Notes under the pieces: model-generated | Seen by the model: only the letters and a program-made list of their open reading frames with translations | Database searches by the model: none | Told to the model about the DNA's origin: nothing | Part shown: positions 1-5,227 of the stretch, piece by piece | How the letters are laid out: each line of letters starts with the position of its first letter | How positions within the stretch are numbered: the stretch's first letter is position 1 | Origin: Actinobacteria bacterium UBA912 | GTDB taxonomy: Bacteria > Actinomycetota > Coriobacteriia > Anaerosomatales > UBA912 | Length of the DNA stretch: 5,227 bases | Assembly (NCBI GenBank): GCA_002293965.1 | Contig: DBEG01000133.1 | Span: 1-5,227 of the forward strand | Direction of reading: 5' to 3' | Made by a program: the position numbers and the translations under genes

Positions 1-257
1 CCACGGGCGGCTACCTCTACATCGCCAGGCTTCCGGTCGTGCTGGGCGGCCCCTCGGTAGTGGTGCGCCAGTATGCGGGTTCGCTCGGCTTCAACGACGA
101 GCTTCTCGGCTGGTTCTTGAATCGCGACGAGCTGGTCGCCGAGGCCCGCACGCTCAACATGGAACTCGTGCGCGAGTTCTTCCTCGACTTCGGCCCCGAA
201 CTCGAAGACTCCGCCGAGAAGACCGACATCCGAGGATTCCTCTTCCGCCCGACTTAG
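1..257 (+). CDS. C-terminal end of a probable TIGR04325-family (LIC12133) putative methyltransferase, 5' partial
   Basis: An open frame enters from the left edge (first full codon at base 3) and gives 84 residues ending at TAG 255-257. The pattern LPVV, then GPSVVV, a GWFLNRDEL segment, an ELVREFF strand and a terminal RGFLFRP resembles the C-terminal tail of the TIGR04325 putative methyltransferases found in polysaccharide clusters, which often end in a similar GFLFR or GLYF sequence. The SAM-binding part would lie upstream and is not visible, so the activity is inferred from the tail alone. The acceptor is unknown; a sugar of the nascent glycan would fit the neighbours. A GTG at 39 lies in frame but is internal, since the frame stays open upstream with matching sequence. 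The stop overlaps the stop of the convergent flippase gene. The main alternative is another small SAM-dependent enzyme of the same locus. Confidence 0.6.
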   Translation, partial: TGGYLYIARLPVVLGGPSVVVRQYAGSLGFNDELLGWFLNRDELVAEARTLNMELVREFFLDFGPELEDSAEKTDIRGFLFRPT

Positions 258-264
258 GCGTCGG
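249..264. repeat. Inverted repeat spanning two convergent stop codons
   Basis: CCGAC (249-253) and GTCGG (260-264) form a perfect 5-bp stem around a 6-base loop, TTAGGC. The loop holds TAG of the plus-strand gene (255-257) and TAA of the minus-strand flippase (254-256 read in reverse). No T-tract follows on either side, so it is at best a weak bidirectional terminator and may be chance. Confidence 0.3.
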
Positions 265-1624
265 TCTGCTGCTCGCGGCCCTTTCGGCTGATGAGCCCAC
301 GAACTGCCGAGTACGCGTATCGCACATCCTCGCCCCGCGGCAGGATGAGGCCGGATAGGGGTACCCCGGTGCGCCGCATGAACACACCGATGACGTAGAA
401 CGTGCTCACCGAGTACGACAACGCCGTCGCGATGGCAGCTCCCAGGATGCCCAGGGTCGGGATCATCGCAACATTGAGTACCAGATTCAATATCAGCGTG
501 AAGATACTCAGCTTGGGGAAGAGCACGCCGTGGGCGGATAGGTAAGCTGCTGGCTGACTGGCCACACCCCACAAGGTAATCGAGGGAACCAGGATGGCGA
601 TGACGATCGAAGCGCGGGCGAACTGTTCGCCGAAGACCAGGGTGACCAGCGGTTCTGCGATCACGACCAGTGCGATCGACATCACTGCCAGGATCGCGAC
701 GAGCAGCCGAGTGATGCGGGCGGTGATCTCGGCTCCTGTGGCGGCGTCCTCCTGCAAGGTACGTGCGGTCAGTGCACCTGCAATTGCTGCCGGCGCATAG
801 AAAGCCAGCTCGGCGAAGGACACGCCAATCGAGTAGACCCCCACGCCAGCGGTCGAACCCAAAATGCCCAAGAGTACGAGGTCCTGACGCATCTCCAGGA
901 AGCCAGCGACTGTTTGGATATGGTTTCGACCCGCATAGGACAATTGTTCTCGCATGCGACTCAAGGACGGGCGCGTAAGCGACATCACGCCAGTGGCTAC
1001 GAGACTGATGATCACGCCAGTGACCGCGCTGGCGAGCGTGGCGACTATCAACGATTGGAGGTCGAAGCTATCCAGGAACAGTACGATGAGCGCGTATCCA
1101 CAAAACAGAATAGAAGCTAGGATCATGGACACCGCTTGACCTGTGATCCGGCCCTGCCCAGTGAGCACGCCCGAAACCAGACTGGTCACCACTATGAGTG
1201 GCAACGTGGCCGACGCCAAAAGGATCGTCGTCAGGTCGACCTCCGACAAAGCCGGCATGAACTCGCTCATGATGACCGCGATGACAGGGACTCCCACGAT
1301 CGAGACCCCGGCAGTCAGAGCCAGCGAATCGGTCACGGCATACCGAGGCGACCGACCGTGTCTGCCCACGAAGTATGCGTTGGCACCCTCGAAACCGAAA
1401 CTCAGGATCAGCGCAGCAATCAGCGGTATCGTCTGCAGCAGGGTGAGTTGACCCTTGACCTCGGGTCCCAGCAGGCGTGCCACCAGGAGGGTTACAACAA
1501 CGCTTGCAGCCAGAGCGATCAGCGTCGCCAGACCCATCGTGAAGGAGCCACCCAAGACGCTCGTGCGGCGCTCCGAGGGTTCCTCGGCGTCGTGTGTAGG
1601 CGATTGTTGTTCGTCTGTGTTCAA
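254..1624 (-). CDS. Wzx-like polysaccharide/oligosaccharide flippase (MOP superfamily)
   Basis: This 456-residue protein is almost entirely hydrophobic, with roughly 12-14 membrane helices from about residue 25 to 415, the size and layout of Wzx/RfbX-type exporters. These move undecaprenyl-diphosphate-linked repeat units from the inner to the outer face of the cytoplasmic membrane. Family-like features are ARLLGPEVKG at 49-58 after the first helix, the cytoplasmic YAGRNHIQTVAGF segment near 230-242, FGEQFARA at 331-338, and LNLVLNVAMIPTLGILGAA at 379-397. A charged cytoplasmic leader of about 22 residues precedes helix 1, and a polar tail follows the last helix. The start is TTG at 1622-1624, supported by AAAGGAAG just upstream; the next in-frame ATG (residue 30) lies inside helix 1 and is unlikely. 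It is divergent from leuD and convergent with the methyltransferase-like gene. The glycan substrate cannot be read from sequence. Confidence 0.9.
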   Translation of the reverse strand: MNTDEQQSPTHDAEEPSERRTSVLGGSFTMGLATLIALAASVVVTLLVARLLGPEVKGQLTLLQTIPLIAALILSFGFEGANAYFVGRHGRSPRYAVTDSLALTAGVSIVGVPVIAVIMSEFMPALSEVDLTTILLASATLPLIVVTSLVSGVLTGQGRITGQAVSMILASILFCGYALIVLFLDSFDLQSLIVATLASAVTGVIISLVATGVMSLTRPSLSRMREQLSYAGRNHIQTVAGFLEMRQDLVLLGILGSTAGVGVYSIGVSFAELAFYAPAAIAGALTARTLQEDAATGAEITARITRLLVAILAVMSIALVVIAEPLVTLVFGEQFARASIVIAILVPSITLWGVASQPAAYLSAHGVLFPKLSIFTLILNLVLNVAMIPTLGILGAAIATALSYSVSTFYVIGVFMRRTGVPLSGLILPRGEDVRYAYSAVRGLISRKGREQQTDA

Positions 1625-1628
1625 GACA

Positions 1629-1636
1629 CTTCCTTT
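1629..1636 (-). promoter_or_regulatory. Ribosome binding site selecting the TTG start of the flippase
   Basis: Read on the minus strand this is AAAGGAAG, followed by TGTC and the TTG start; the AGGA core sits about 6 bases from the start codon. It is the main reason for accepting a TTG start. Confidence 0.6.
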
Positions 1637-1704
1637 GTGGCCAGAAATCGGGATGCTCCCTGCTGTCGTCGTCAGTGATGAGCGGATGCTACTGCTAGTG
1701 AAGT

Positions 1705-1710
1705 ATCATA
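1705..1710 (-). promoter_or_regulatory. Candidate -10 element for the flippase
   Basis: The minus strand reads TATGAT here, five of six matches to TATAAT, about 80 bases upstream of the TTG start. No good TTGACA-like -35 is present at 16-18 bases spacing, so the call rests on the -10 alone. The rest of the 146-base gap 1625-1770 holds the leuD promoter and no gene or strong hairpin that I can see. Confidence 0.3.
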
Positions 1711-1730
1711 TCCGTCTTTGGCGCGTTACA

Positions 1731-1739
1731 TGTTAGAAT
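1731..1739 (+). promoter_or_regulatory. Extended -10 promoter for leuD
   Basis: TGT followed by TAGAAT matches the extended -10 consensus (TGN plus TATAAT, one mismatch). The -35 at normal spacing (about 1711-1716, TCCGTC) is poor, as is common for extended -10 promoters. Transcription would start near 1746, leaving a leader of about 25 bases, too short for a T-box or leader-peptide attenuator. leuD therefore appears to have its own promoter. Confidence 0.5.
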
Positions 1740-1759
1740 CCCTCACACGAACCGAGGAA

Positions 1760-1766
1760 AGAGGAG
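1760..1766 (+). promoter_or_regulatory. Ribosome binding site of leuD
   Basis: AGAGGAG lies four bases (TCCG) before the ATG at 1771, inside the purine-rich run AGGAAAGAGGAG. It is a strong Shine-Dalgarno sequence and fixes the start of leuD. Confidence 0.75.
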
Positions 1767-1770
1767 TCCG

Positions 1771-2274
1771 ATGAAATTCCAAGGCGCAGCCCACAAGTAC
1801 GGCCGAGACATCGACACCGACGTGATCATTCCGGCACGTTACCTGAACACCAGCATCCCCGAGGAGCTGGCGAAACACTGCATGGAGGACCTCGATCCGG
1901 AGTTCGTCAAGAAGGTGCAACCGGGTGACATCCTAGTCGCCGAGGAGAACTTCGGCTGTGGCTCCAGCAGGGAGCATGCGCCGATCTCGATCAAGGCGGC
2001 CGGAGTCAGCGTCGTTATAGCCAAGTCGTACGCCCGCATCTTCTATCGCAACGCCATCAACACGGGACTTCCCATCATGGAATCTGCCGAGGCGGTCGCA
2101 GGTATCTCCAACGGCGACAAGGTGGAAGTGGACGCCGACACCGGACTGATCATGAACCTCACCACAGGTGCGACCTATCAGGCCCAGCCCTTCCCGCCGT
2201 TCATCAAGGAGATCATCGAGAAGGGTGGCCTGATCGAGATGGTGAAGGACAAACTGGCGGCCCAGTCCTCGTAG
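1771..2274 (+). CDS. leuD: 3-isopropylmalate dehydratase small subunit (LeuD)
   Basis: LeuD is the small (swivel-domain) subunit of the cytoplasmic isopropylmalate isomerase, which with the 4Fe-4S large subunit LeuC converts 2-isopropylmalate to 3-isopropylmalate in leucine synthesis; close relatives also act in the citramalate route to isoleucine. The 167-residue length is that of the short archaeal/clostridial type, shorter than the roughly 200-residue proteobacterial type. Visible signatures are GRDIDTDVIIPARYL (11-25), the substrate-loop motif YLNT (24-27), the conserved GCGSSREHA (62-70), the KSYARIFYRNAINTGLP segment (85-101) and an FPPFIKEIIEKGG helix near the C-terminus. The protein looks intact. 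The YLNT loop fits isopropylmalate isomerase better than homoaconitase, which tends to have YLVY-like loops. Neither leuC upstream nor leuB downstream is present; both flanking genes are glycan genes on the other strand. LeuC must be supplied from elsewhere if the enzyme is active. Confidence 0.95.
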   Translation: MKFQGAAHKYGRDIDTDVIIPARYLNTSIPEELAKHCMEDLDPEFVKKVQPGDILVAEENFGCGSSREHAPISIKAAGVSVVIAKSYARIFYRNAINTGLPIMESAEAVAGISNGDKVEVDADTGLIMNLTTGATYQAQPFPPFIKEIIEKGGLIEMVKDKLAAQSS

Positions 2275-2280
2275 CGCTAC
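2271..2280. repeat. 10-bp perfect palindrome containing both convergent stop codons
   Basis: GTAGCGCTAC is its own reverse complement and contains TAG of leuD (2272-2274) and, symmetrically, TAG of the CapD-like gene (2277-2279 in reverse). The symmetry does not extend outward (C faces C). There is no loop or T-tract, so it is not a conventional terminator; it could be a small protein-binding site, a junction scar or coincidence. Confidence 0.4.
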
Positions 2281-3071
2281 CGGTCTGTTCGGATAGATCC
2301 GCGCGCCGCGATCAACTGCGGCATCACGCTGGCCGACACGTTCGCAGCAATTGCAGCCTCAAGGATGCGACTGATGACCTCGGCGGGTGCGGAAGGCATT
2401 GCGATGATGACCTCCTGTACCCCGTGCTCGGGCACAACGATCCCAAGATCTCCGATGGCTCCAAGTACCGGCACGCCGTCGATGGTGCGCCCCAGTAACA
2501 CGGGATCGTCATCAAGGAAGCCGATGACCTTCATCTCGAGGTCGGGGTGAGCCTTTATCTCGCGCAGGAGCAACGGACCTGAGCTTCCGGCACCAACGAT
2601 GAGCGTGCGCTGCCTCTCGCCACTTCGGCTTGCATGCAGATGGAGAACGGCCCTCACCGCAAGTCGCGTCCCGGCGGCTCCCATCAGGACCAGGGTAGCC
2701 TGGATGAACAGCACGCCCATGGGAACCGGGCGCATGTCCTGTTCGATGGGCATGAACAGGTTGACGATCACCAGCAGCGCAAAGCCGATCCCGGTTGCAG
2801 CGAGCAGTCGCAACAGCGAGTCGATCCCGATGTAGCGCAGGATTACCTTGTAGAGTCCGAACACTCCGAACATCGTGAGGTAGGCGAACACGCCCGCAAT
2901 CGCGAGAACAGGCATCCACACGGCGAAGAATTCGGGGACCACCCCCTCGAACCTAGCGTAGTAGGCGAGGACGGTCATCAGGACGACCATCGCCGCATCG
3001 AAGGAGAGCAGTATCCAGTTCGACACGCCGGTGGCCTTCGAAACAGTTCGACCCAGATCAGACACTCTCAC
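2277..3071 (-). CDS. CapD/FlaA1-like polysaccharide biosynthesis protein, N-terminal half only (lacks the catalytic SDR domain)
   Basis: Full-length members of this family (around 600 residues or more) are membrane-bound nucleotide-sugar 4,6-dehydratases/epimerases. They consist of four N-terminal helices, a CoA_binding_3-type Rossmann domain and a C-terminal SDR catalytic domain. Here 264 residues cover only the first two parts. Helices lie near 19-38, 50-74, 84-107 and 117-135, with YYARFEG at 37-43 and LYKVILRYIGIDSLLR at 73-88 as family-typical loops. The Rossmann domain has LIVGAGSSG (157-165), FLDDDP (185-190), GVPVLGAIGDL (199-209) and EVIIAMPSA (220-228). It ends at VMPQL plus 11 residues, just where the link to the SDR domain would begin. 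Without that domain no dehydratase activity is expected. The start is GTG 3069-3071 with a strong AGGAGG site, overlapping the upstream GT4 gene by 14 bases. It may be a decayed remnant or a retained membrane scaffold. The N-terminal half of a WbaP-type sugar-phosphate transferase is a less likely alternative. Confidence 0.82.
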   Translation of the reverse strand: MRVSDLGRTVSKATGVSNWILLSFDAAMVVLMTVLAYYARFEGVVPEFFAVWMPVLAIAGVFAYLTMFGVFGLYKVILRYIGIDSLLRLLAATGIGFALLVIVNLFMPIEQDMRPVPMGVLFIQATLVLMGAAGTRLAVRAVLHLHASRSGERQRTLIVGAGSSGPLLLREIKAHPDLEMKVIGFLDDDPVLLGRTIDGVPVLGAIGDLGIVVPEHGVQEVIIAMPSAPAEVISRILEAAIAANVSASVMPQLIAARGSIRTDR

Positions 3072-4242
3072 TTGCAGCCTCCTCGTAAAGCCTTTCGTAA
3101 GAGGCTAACACATCAGGAAAGGCGAAGTTCTGCTCGATGCGGATGCGGGCGGTCATGCCCCGGGCTGCCGTCGCCGCCCGGTCGCCAGCAGCGCTGTCGA
3201 TCGCCGAAGCGAGAGTCTGTACGTCATGCTTGTCGACGATCCAGCCGGTGTCACCCACGACGTCGGTGATTCCGCGCGTCCTGGTGCCAATCACCGGCAC
3301 CTGCATCGACATCGCCTCCATCACCGAGCGGGGAAGGCCCTCGCGTGCCGACACTAGCGTGAGCGCGTTGCTCGCAGCGAGAAGCGCCGGGATGTCATCG
3401 CGAAAACCCGCCCACCGCAATCTGTCGCTGACCCCGAGTTCGTCCGCCCGCCGCCGAAGGTGCGACTCCAACTCGCCAGACCCGGCAAGCACGACCACCA
3501 CATCGGGGTTCGTAATCTGCGCCAGCGCCGTAAACAGGTGCTCGTGGCGTTTAACCGCCGAGAATTCGGCGACCATGGCGATCACGAAGGCATCCTCGGC
3601 GATATCGAGCTCTCGGCGGATGCCTTCGGTTGCCTCGGGCGAGACCCTATCTCGTGAGTATGCGTCGGTGTCGACTCCGATCCCGGGGATGTGCCTGACC
3701 CTCTCGGCGCGAATACCGGGAAATCTTAGCGCGGCCTCGTGGTCCTCGGCGTTTATCGTCACCAGGTAGTCGGTCCACGGAGCTGCGGTCTGCTCCAGTG
3801 AGCGGAAGATGAAGTGCCCGAGCGGCGACTGGCCCTCGTAGAAGTGGAAGCCGTGCGCGGTGTAGATTATCTTTGGGCGATCAGCTTGCCCCATCTTTCG
3901 AAGGGCCAGCCGGGTCACGAAGGCAGCGATCGGTGTGTGGACGTGCACGATGTCGTAACCGCCCTCCACCACCACGCGGCGTACCCGCGTCCACGTGTCG
4001 AAATGATCGGCAATCGCGAAGATCCTCCTGCTCCAGGTGATGACGTAGACCGTGTCGAAAGAGCCGTGGATCCCGGGGTATCTCGTCGCGCCGTTCGTGA
4101 GACAGTCGACCCGCCAGCCGTTTTGCCGGAAGTGGGTTACGAAGGGTGCCAAGAAGATCTCAAGCGTGATTGGCACCGTCGTCACGAAGAGGGCGGATCG
4201 GGGCATGTAGGCGAGTCCATTTCGGCGGGTAAGTGATTCCAT
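3058..4242 (-). CDS. Glycosyltransferase family 4 (GT-B fold)
   Basis: This predicted cytoplasmic or membrane-associated transferase moves a sugar from a nucleotide-sugar donor to a growing lipid-linked glycan. The N-terminal half has LFVTTVPITLEIFLAPF (18-34), YDIVHVHTP (96-104) and IYTAHGFHFYEG (126-137), typical of the EpsD/CapM-like branch of GT4, then DYLVTINAEDHEAA (158-171). The C-terminal donor domain has EFSAVKRHEHLFTAL (226-240) with K231, LAGSGELE (252-259), GFRDDIPALLAASNAL (279-294), and the EX7E motif with E301 and E309 in EGLPRSVME. All expected elements are present in 394 residues, so it looks functional. The start is uncertain: ATG 4242 has no Shine-Dalgarno and a TATATA box directly upstream, while the in-frame ATG at 4206 (residue 13) begins right at the conserved N-terminal strand. 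It overlaps the CapD-like gene by 14 bases, so the two are probably one transcript. Donor and acceptor sugars cannot be predicted. Confidence 0.92.
   Translation of the reverse strand: MESLTRRNGLAYMPRSALFVTTVPITLEIFLAPFVTHFRQNGWRVDCLTNGATRYPGIHGSFDTVYVITWSRRIFAIADHFDTWTRVRRVVVEGGYDIVHVHTPIAAFVTRLALRKMGQADRPKIIYTAHGFHFYEGQSPLGHFIFRSLEQTAAPWTDYLVTINAEDHEAALRFPGIRAERVRHIPGIGVDTDAYSRDRVSPEATEGIRRELDIAEDAFVIAMVAEFSAVKRHEHLFTALAQITNPDVVVVLAGSGELESHLRRRADELGVSDRLRWAGFRDDIPALLAASNALTLVSAREGLPRSVMEAMSMQVPVIGTRTRGITDVVGDTGWIVDKHDVQTLASAIDSAAGDRAATAARGMTARIRIEQNFAFPDVLASYERLYEEAASESV
3078..3083 (-). promoter_or_regulatory. Ribosome binding site selecting the GTG start of the CapD-like gene
   Basis: The minus strand reads AGGAGG, a full Shine-Dalgarno core, six bases before the GTG at 3069-3071. 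It lies inside the end of the GT4 reading frame, so the second gene is probably translated by coupling. Confidence 0.75.
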
Positions 4243-4243
4243 G

Positions 4244-4249
4244 TATATA
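4244..4249 (-). promoter_or_regulatory. Candidate -10 element for the GT4-capD operon
   Basis: TATATA on the minus strand stands out in a GC-rich setting between divergent genes. No recognisable -35 lies 16-18 bases upstream. If it is the -10, transcription would begin near 4237, downstream of the ATG at 4242, which would favour the in-frame ATG at 4206 as the true start. Confidence 0.3.
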
Positions 4250-4309
4250 GAGAATGGTACAGCACGCCGCCCCTTGTGCCATACTCGATTCCTGAAATGA
4301 CGGCCGACA

Positions 4310-4325
4310 GGGCACCTAGATGCCC
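4310..4325. repeat. Small inverted repeat over the upstream ATG of the GT2 gene
   Basis: GGGCA (4310-4314) and TGCCC (4321-4325) form a perfect 5-bp stem with a 6-base loop. The first possible in-frame ATG (4320-4322) straddles loop and stem. The hairpin would hinder initiation there, consistent with the better-placed start at 4347. Chance is a real alternative at this size. Confidence 0.25.
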
Positions 4326-4337
4326 GAGCGAACCAGC

Positions 4338-4343
4338 GGAGGG
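4338..4343 (+). promoter_or_regulatory. Ribosome binding site deciding the GT2 start
   Basis: GGAGGG lies three bases before ATG 4347-4349 (four if the core is taken as GGAGG). This is close but the best match in the region; the upstream ATG at 4320 has only a weak AGGG seven bases away. Confidence 0.5.
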
Positions 4344-4346
4344 TCG

Positions 4347-5135
4347 ATGGGCGTGTCGCAGGACCCGATGTTCTCGGTGATCATCGCGAGCAGGAATGCG
4401 GGGCGGCACATTGGCGAAGCACTCGATTCATTGCTTGCTCACGGTGAGGCCCGTTGCGAGGTGATTGTCATCGACGGGAACTCCAGTGACTCCACGACCG
4501 ATGTGCTCGCCCAGTACGAGCCGCGGTTCGCCGACCGCCTTAGGTGGATCTCCGAACCCGACGCAGGCATCTACGACGCCATGAACAAGGGACTTGCGAT
4601 GGCATCTGCCGAGTGGGTCGTCTTCCTCGGCGCTGATGATCGCCTCGCCCAGGGTGCGTTTGCGGCGGTCGAGAAGTGTGTTGCGAACGCCGAAGGGGCC
4701 AGCATCGTGTGCGGGGTGACGCGCGTGGTCGGCCAGGGAGCCGACTTCATCGAGTCGCCGCGGTCGTTTCGAGCTGCGCACATCCCTAAGCGCGCTCCTG
4801 CGCGGCATCAGTCGATATACGTCCGCAGGCAGGCACTACTCGCGATCGGCGGGTTCTACACGCGGTGGCCGATAGCCGCCGACTACGACGCTTACCTGCG
4901 ACTTTGCGAGGCAGGCGCGGAAGAGGCGCTCACAGATGCGGTGCTCTCAGAGTTCCGGCTGGGCGGCATCAGCTCCACGCTCAAGGCCCGAACCGCCGCC
5001 GAGTATCGCGACATCCGCATCGCCCACGGTGCCGCGCCGACAGTCGAGCACCTGGTGATGTTCAAGTCGCTTGCGGCGGTGTGGGTGTTCGCTGCCCTCA
5101 GGCGCGTCGGCCTCGCCCGAGGAGCGCGCCGATGA
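4347..5135 (+). CDS. Glycosyltransferase family 2 (GT-A fold)
   Basis: This predicted cytoplasmic, inverting GT-A transferase has 262 residues from the chosen start, normal for single-domain GT2 enzymes of O-antigen and exopolysaccharide clusters. The fold starts at once with FSVIIASRNAG (9-19). The nucleotide-binding region follows with VIDGNSSDSTTD (41-52), then WISEPDAGIYDAMNKGLAMA (68-87). The metal-binding DXD-type motif appears as FLGADD (93-98). The acceptor side has RHQSIYVRR (153-161) and the IAADYDAYLRL segment (176-186), where D179 is a candidate for the conserved catalytic acid. The C-terminus ends in a short hydrophobic, then basic, helix (about 237-262) that could sit on the membrane. 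An in-frame ATG at 4320 would add nine residues without homology appeal; I prefer 4347 because of its Shine-Dalgarno site. The TGA stop overlaps the next start (ATGA), so the two genes are probably co-translated. The sugar specificity is unknown. Confidence 0.92.
   Translation: MGVSQDPMFSVIIASRNAGRHIGEALDSLLAHGEARCEVIVIDGNSSDSTTDVLAQYEPRFADRLRWISEPDAGIYDAMNKGLAMASAEWVVFLGADDRLAQGAFAAVEKCVANAEGASIVCGVTRVVGQGADFIESPRSFRAAHIPKRAPARHQSIYVRRQALLAIGGFYTRWPIAADYDAYLRLCEAGAEEALTDAVLSEFRLGGISSTLKARTAAEYRDIRIAHGAAPTVEHLVMFKSLAAVWVFAALRRVGLARGARR
5119..5124 (+). promoter_or_regulatory. Ribosome binding site of the terminal glycosyltransferase gene
   Basis: GAGGAG lies seven bases before ATG 5132, inside the last codons of the GT2 gene. 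It supports the overlapping start. Confidence 0.6.
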
Positions 5136-5227
5136 GCCGCCCACACGTCCGCCCTCAGGACCGCCCGCTGCGCGTGCTCGTCGTCAACCTCGGCCGTTTC
5201 GGCGGGGTCACCGAGTACGGCTGGTCG
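5132..5227 (+). CDS. N-terminus of a probable GT-B glycosyltransferase, 3' partial
   Basis: The frame opens at ATG 5132, sharing ATGA with the stop of the GT2 gene, and runs 32 residues to the window edge. After a basic leader of about 12 residues comes RVLVVNLGRFGGVTEYGWS, a beta strand followed by a glycine-rich turn of the kind that opens GT4-like glycosyltransferases (compare KILxxxxxxxxGGVxxY). The operon position right after a GT2 gene in a glycan locus supports this. Only the first strand and loop are visible, so another Rossmann-fold protein cannot be excluded. Confidence 0.6.
   Translation, partial: MSRPHVRPQDRPLRVLVVNLGRFGGVTEYGWS

Noticed and set aside
1136..1736. Plus-strand frames at 1136-1678 and 1455-1736 reaching into the flippase-leuD gap.
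   Set aside because: They lie mostly antisense to the flippase, are rich in R, Q, D, H or T, lack recognisable motifs, and run into the divergent promoter region.
1740..1770. A leucine attenuator, T-box or leader peptide ahead of leuD.
   Set aside because: The predicted leader is only about 25 bases, with no room for a leader peptide or alternative hairpins.
1771..2274. Homoaconitase or dimethylmaleate hydratase small subunit instead of LeuD.
   Set aside because: The YLNT loop and overall match favour isopropylmalate isomerase, but paralogs are close; only LeuC pairing and phylogeny would exclude them fully.
2281..2330. A Rho-independent terminator after leuD, using short repeats such as CGGAT-AG-ATCCG.
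   Set aside because: The stems are only 5 bp, there is no following T-tract, and the repeat lies within the coding end of the convergent gene.
2634..3769. Two plus-strand open frames of about 210 residues (2634-3269 and 3137-3769) opposite the CapD-like and GT4 genes.
   Set aside because: They are antisense to well-supported genes, have compositions typical of GC-rich shadow frames (R, S, H, Q and P rich), and show no family motif or good RBS.
4182..4409. Minus-strand 75-residue frame bridging the gap between the GT4 and GT2 genes.
   Set aside because: It overlaps the 5' ends of two convincing glycosyltransferase genes and has no motif; the gap itself looks regulatory.
1..5227. CRISPR array, tRNA, rRNA, insertion sequence, attachment site, toxin-antitoxin or defence system.
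   Set aside because: No repeated spacer pattern, transposase or integrase signature, terminal inverted repeats, RNA gene or defence-type domain is visible on either strand.

Overview
The window is a stretch of a cell-surface polysaccharide (O-antigen, capsule or exopolysaccharide) gene cluster from a fairly high-GC bacterium. The GC-rich codons, the GTG and TTG starts backed by good Shine-Dalgarno sites, and a stand-alone LeuD of the short archaeal/clostridial type together suggest a deep-branching actinobacterial or Firmicutes-like anaerobe. That placement is an inference, and no marker gene here settles it.

Layout from left to right: (1) the 3' end of a plus-strand gene resembling the TIGR04325 (LIC12133) putative methyltransferases of polysaccharide clusters; (2) a complete minus-strand Wzx-type flippase, whose stop overlaps that gene's stop; (3) a short divergent promoter region; (4) plus-strand leuD, the small subunit of 3-isopropylmalate dehydratase, with its own promoter and no leuC or leuB beside it; (5) two bases on and convergent, a minus-strand CapD/FlaA1-like protein that keeps only the membrane and first Rossmann domains; (6) a minus-strand GT4 glycosyltransferase, upstream of and overlapping the CapD-like gene; (7) a second divergent region; (8) a plus-strand GT2 glycosyltransferase, joined by an ATGA overlap to (9) the start of a further GT-B type glycosyltransferase cut by the window edge.

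The GT2, GT4 and terminal GT would assemble a repeat unit on a lipid carrier in the cytoplasm, and the flippase would move it across the inner membrane. The methyltransferase-like protein may decorate sugars. LeuD is the outlier: it belongs to leucine biosynthesis and sits where the missing half of the CapD-like gene would be expected. A simple reading is that a leuD cassette interrupted a former minus-strand operon GT4-capD-flippase. No mobile element, CRISPR array, tRNA or rRNA is visible. I see no convincing new biological system; the most informative points are the orphan leuD and the half-length CapD next to it.
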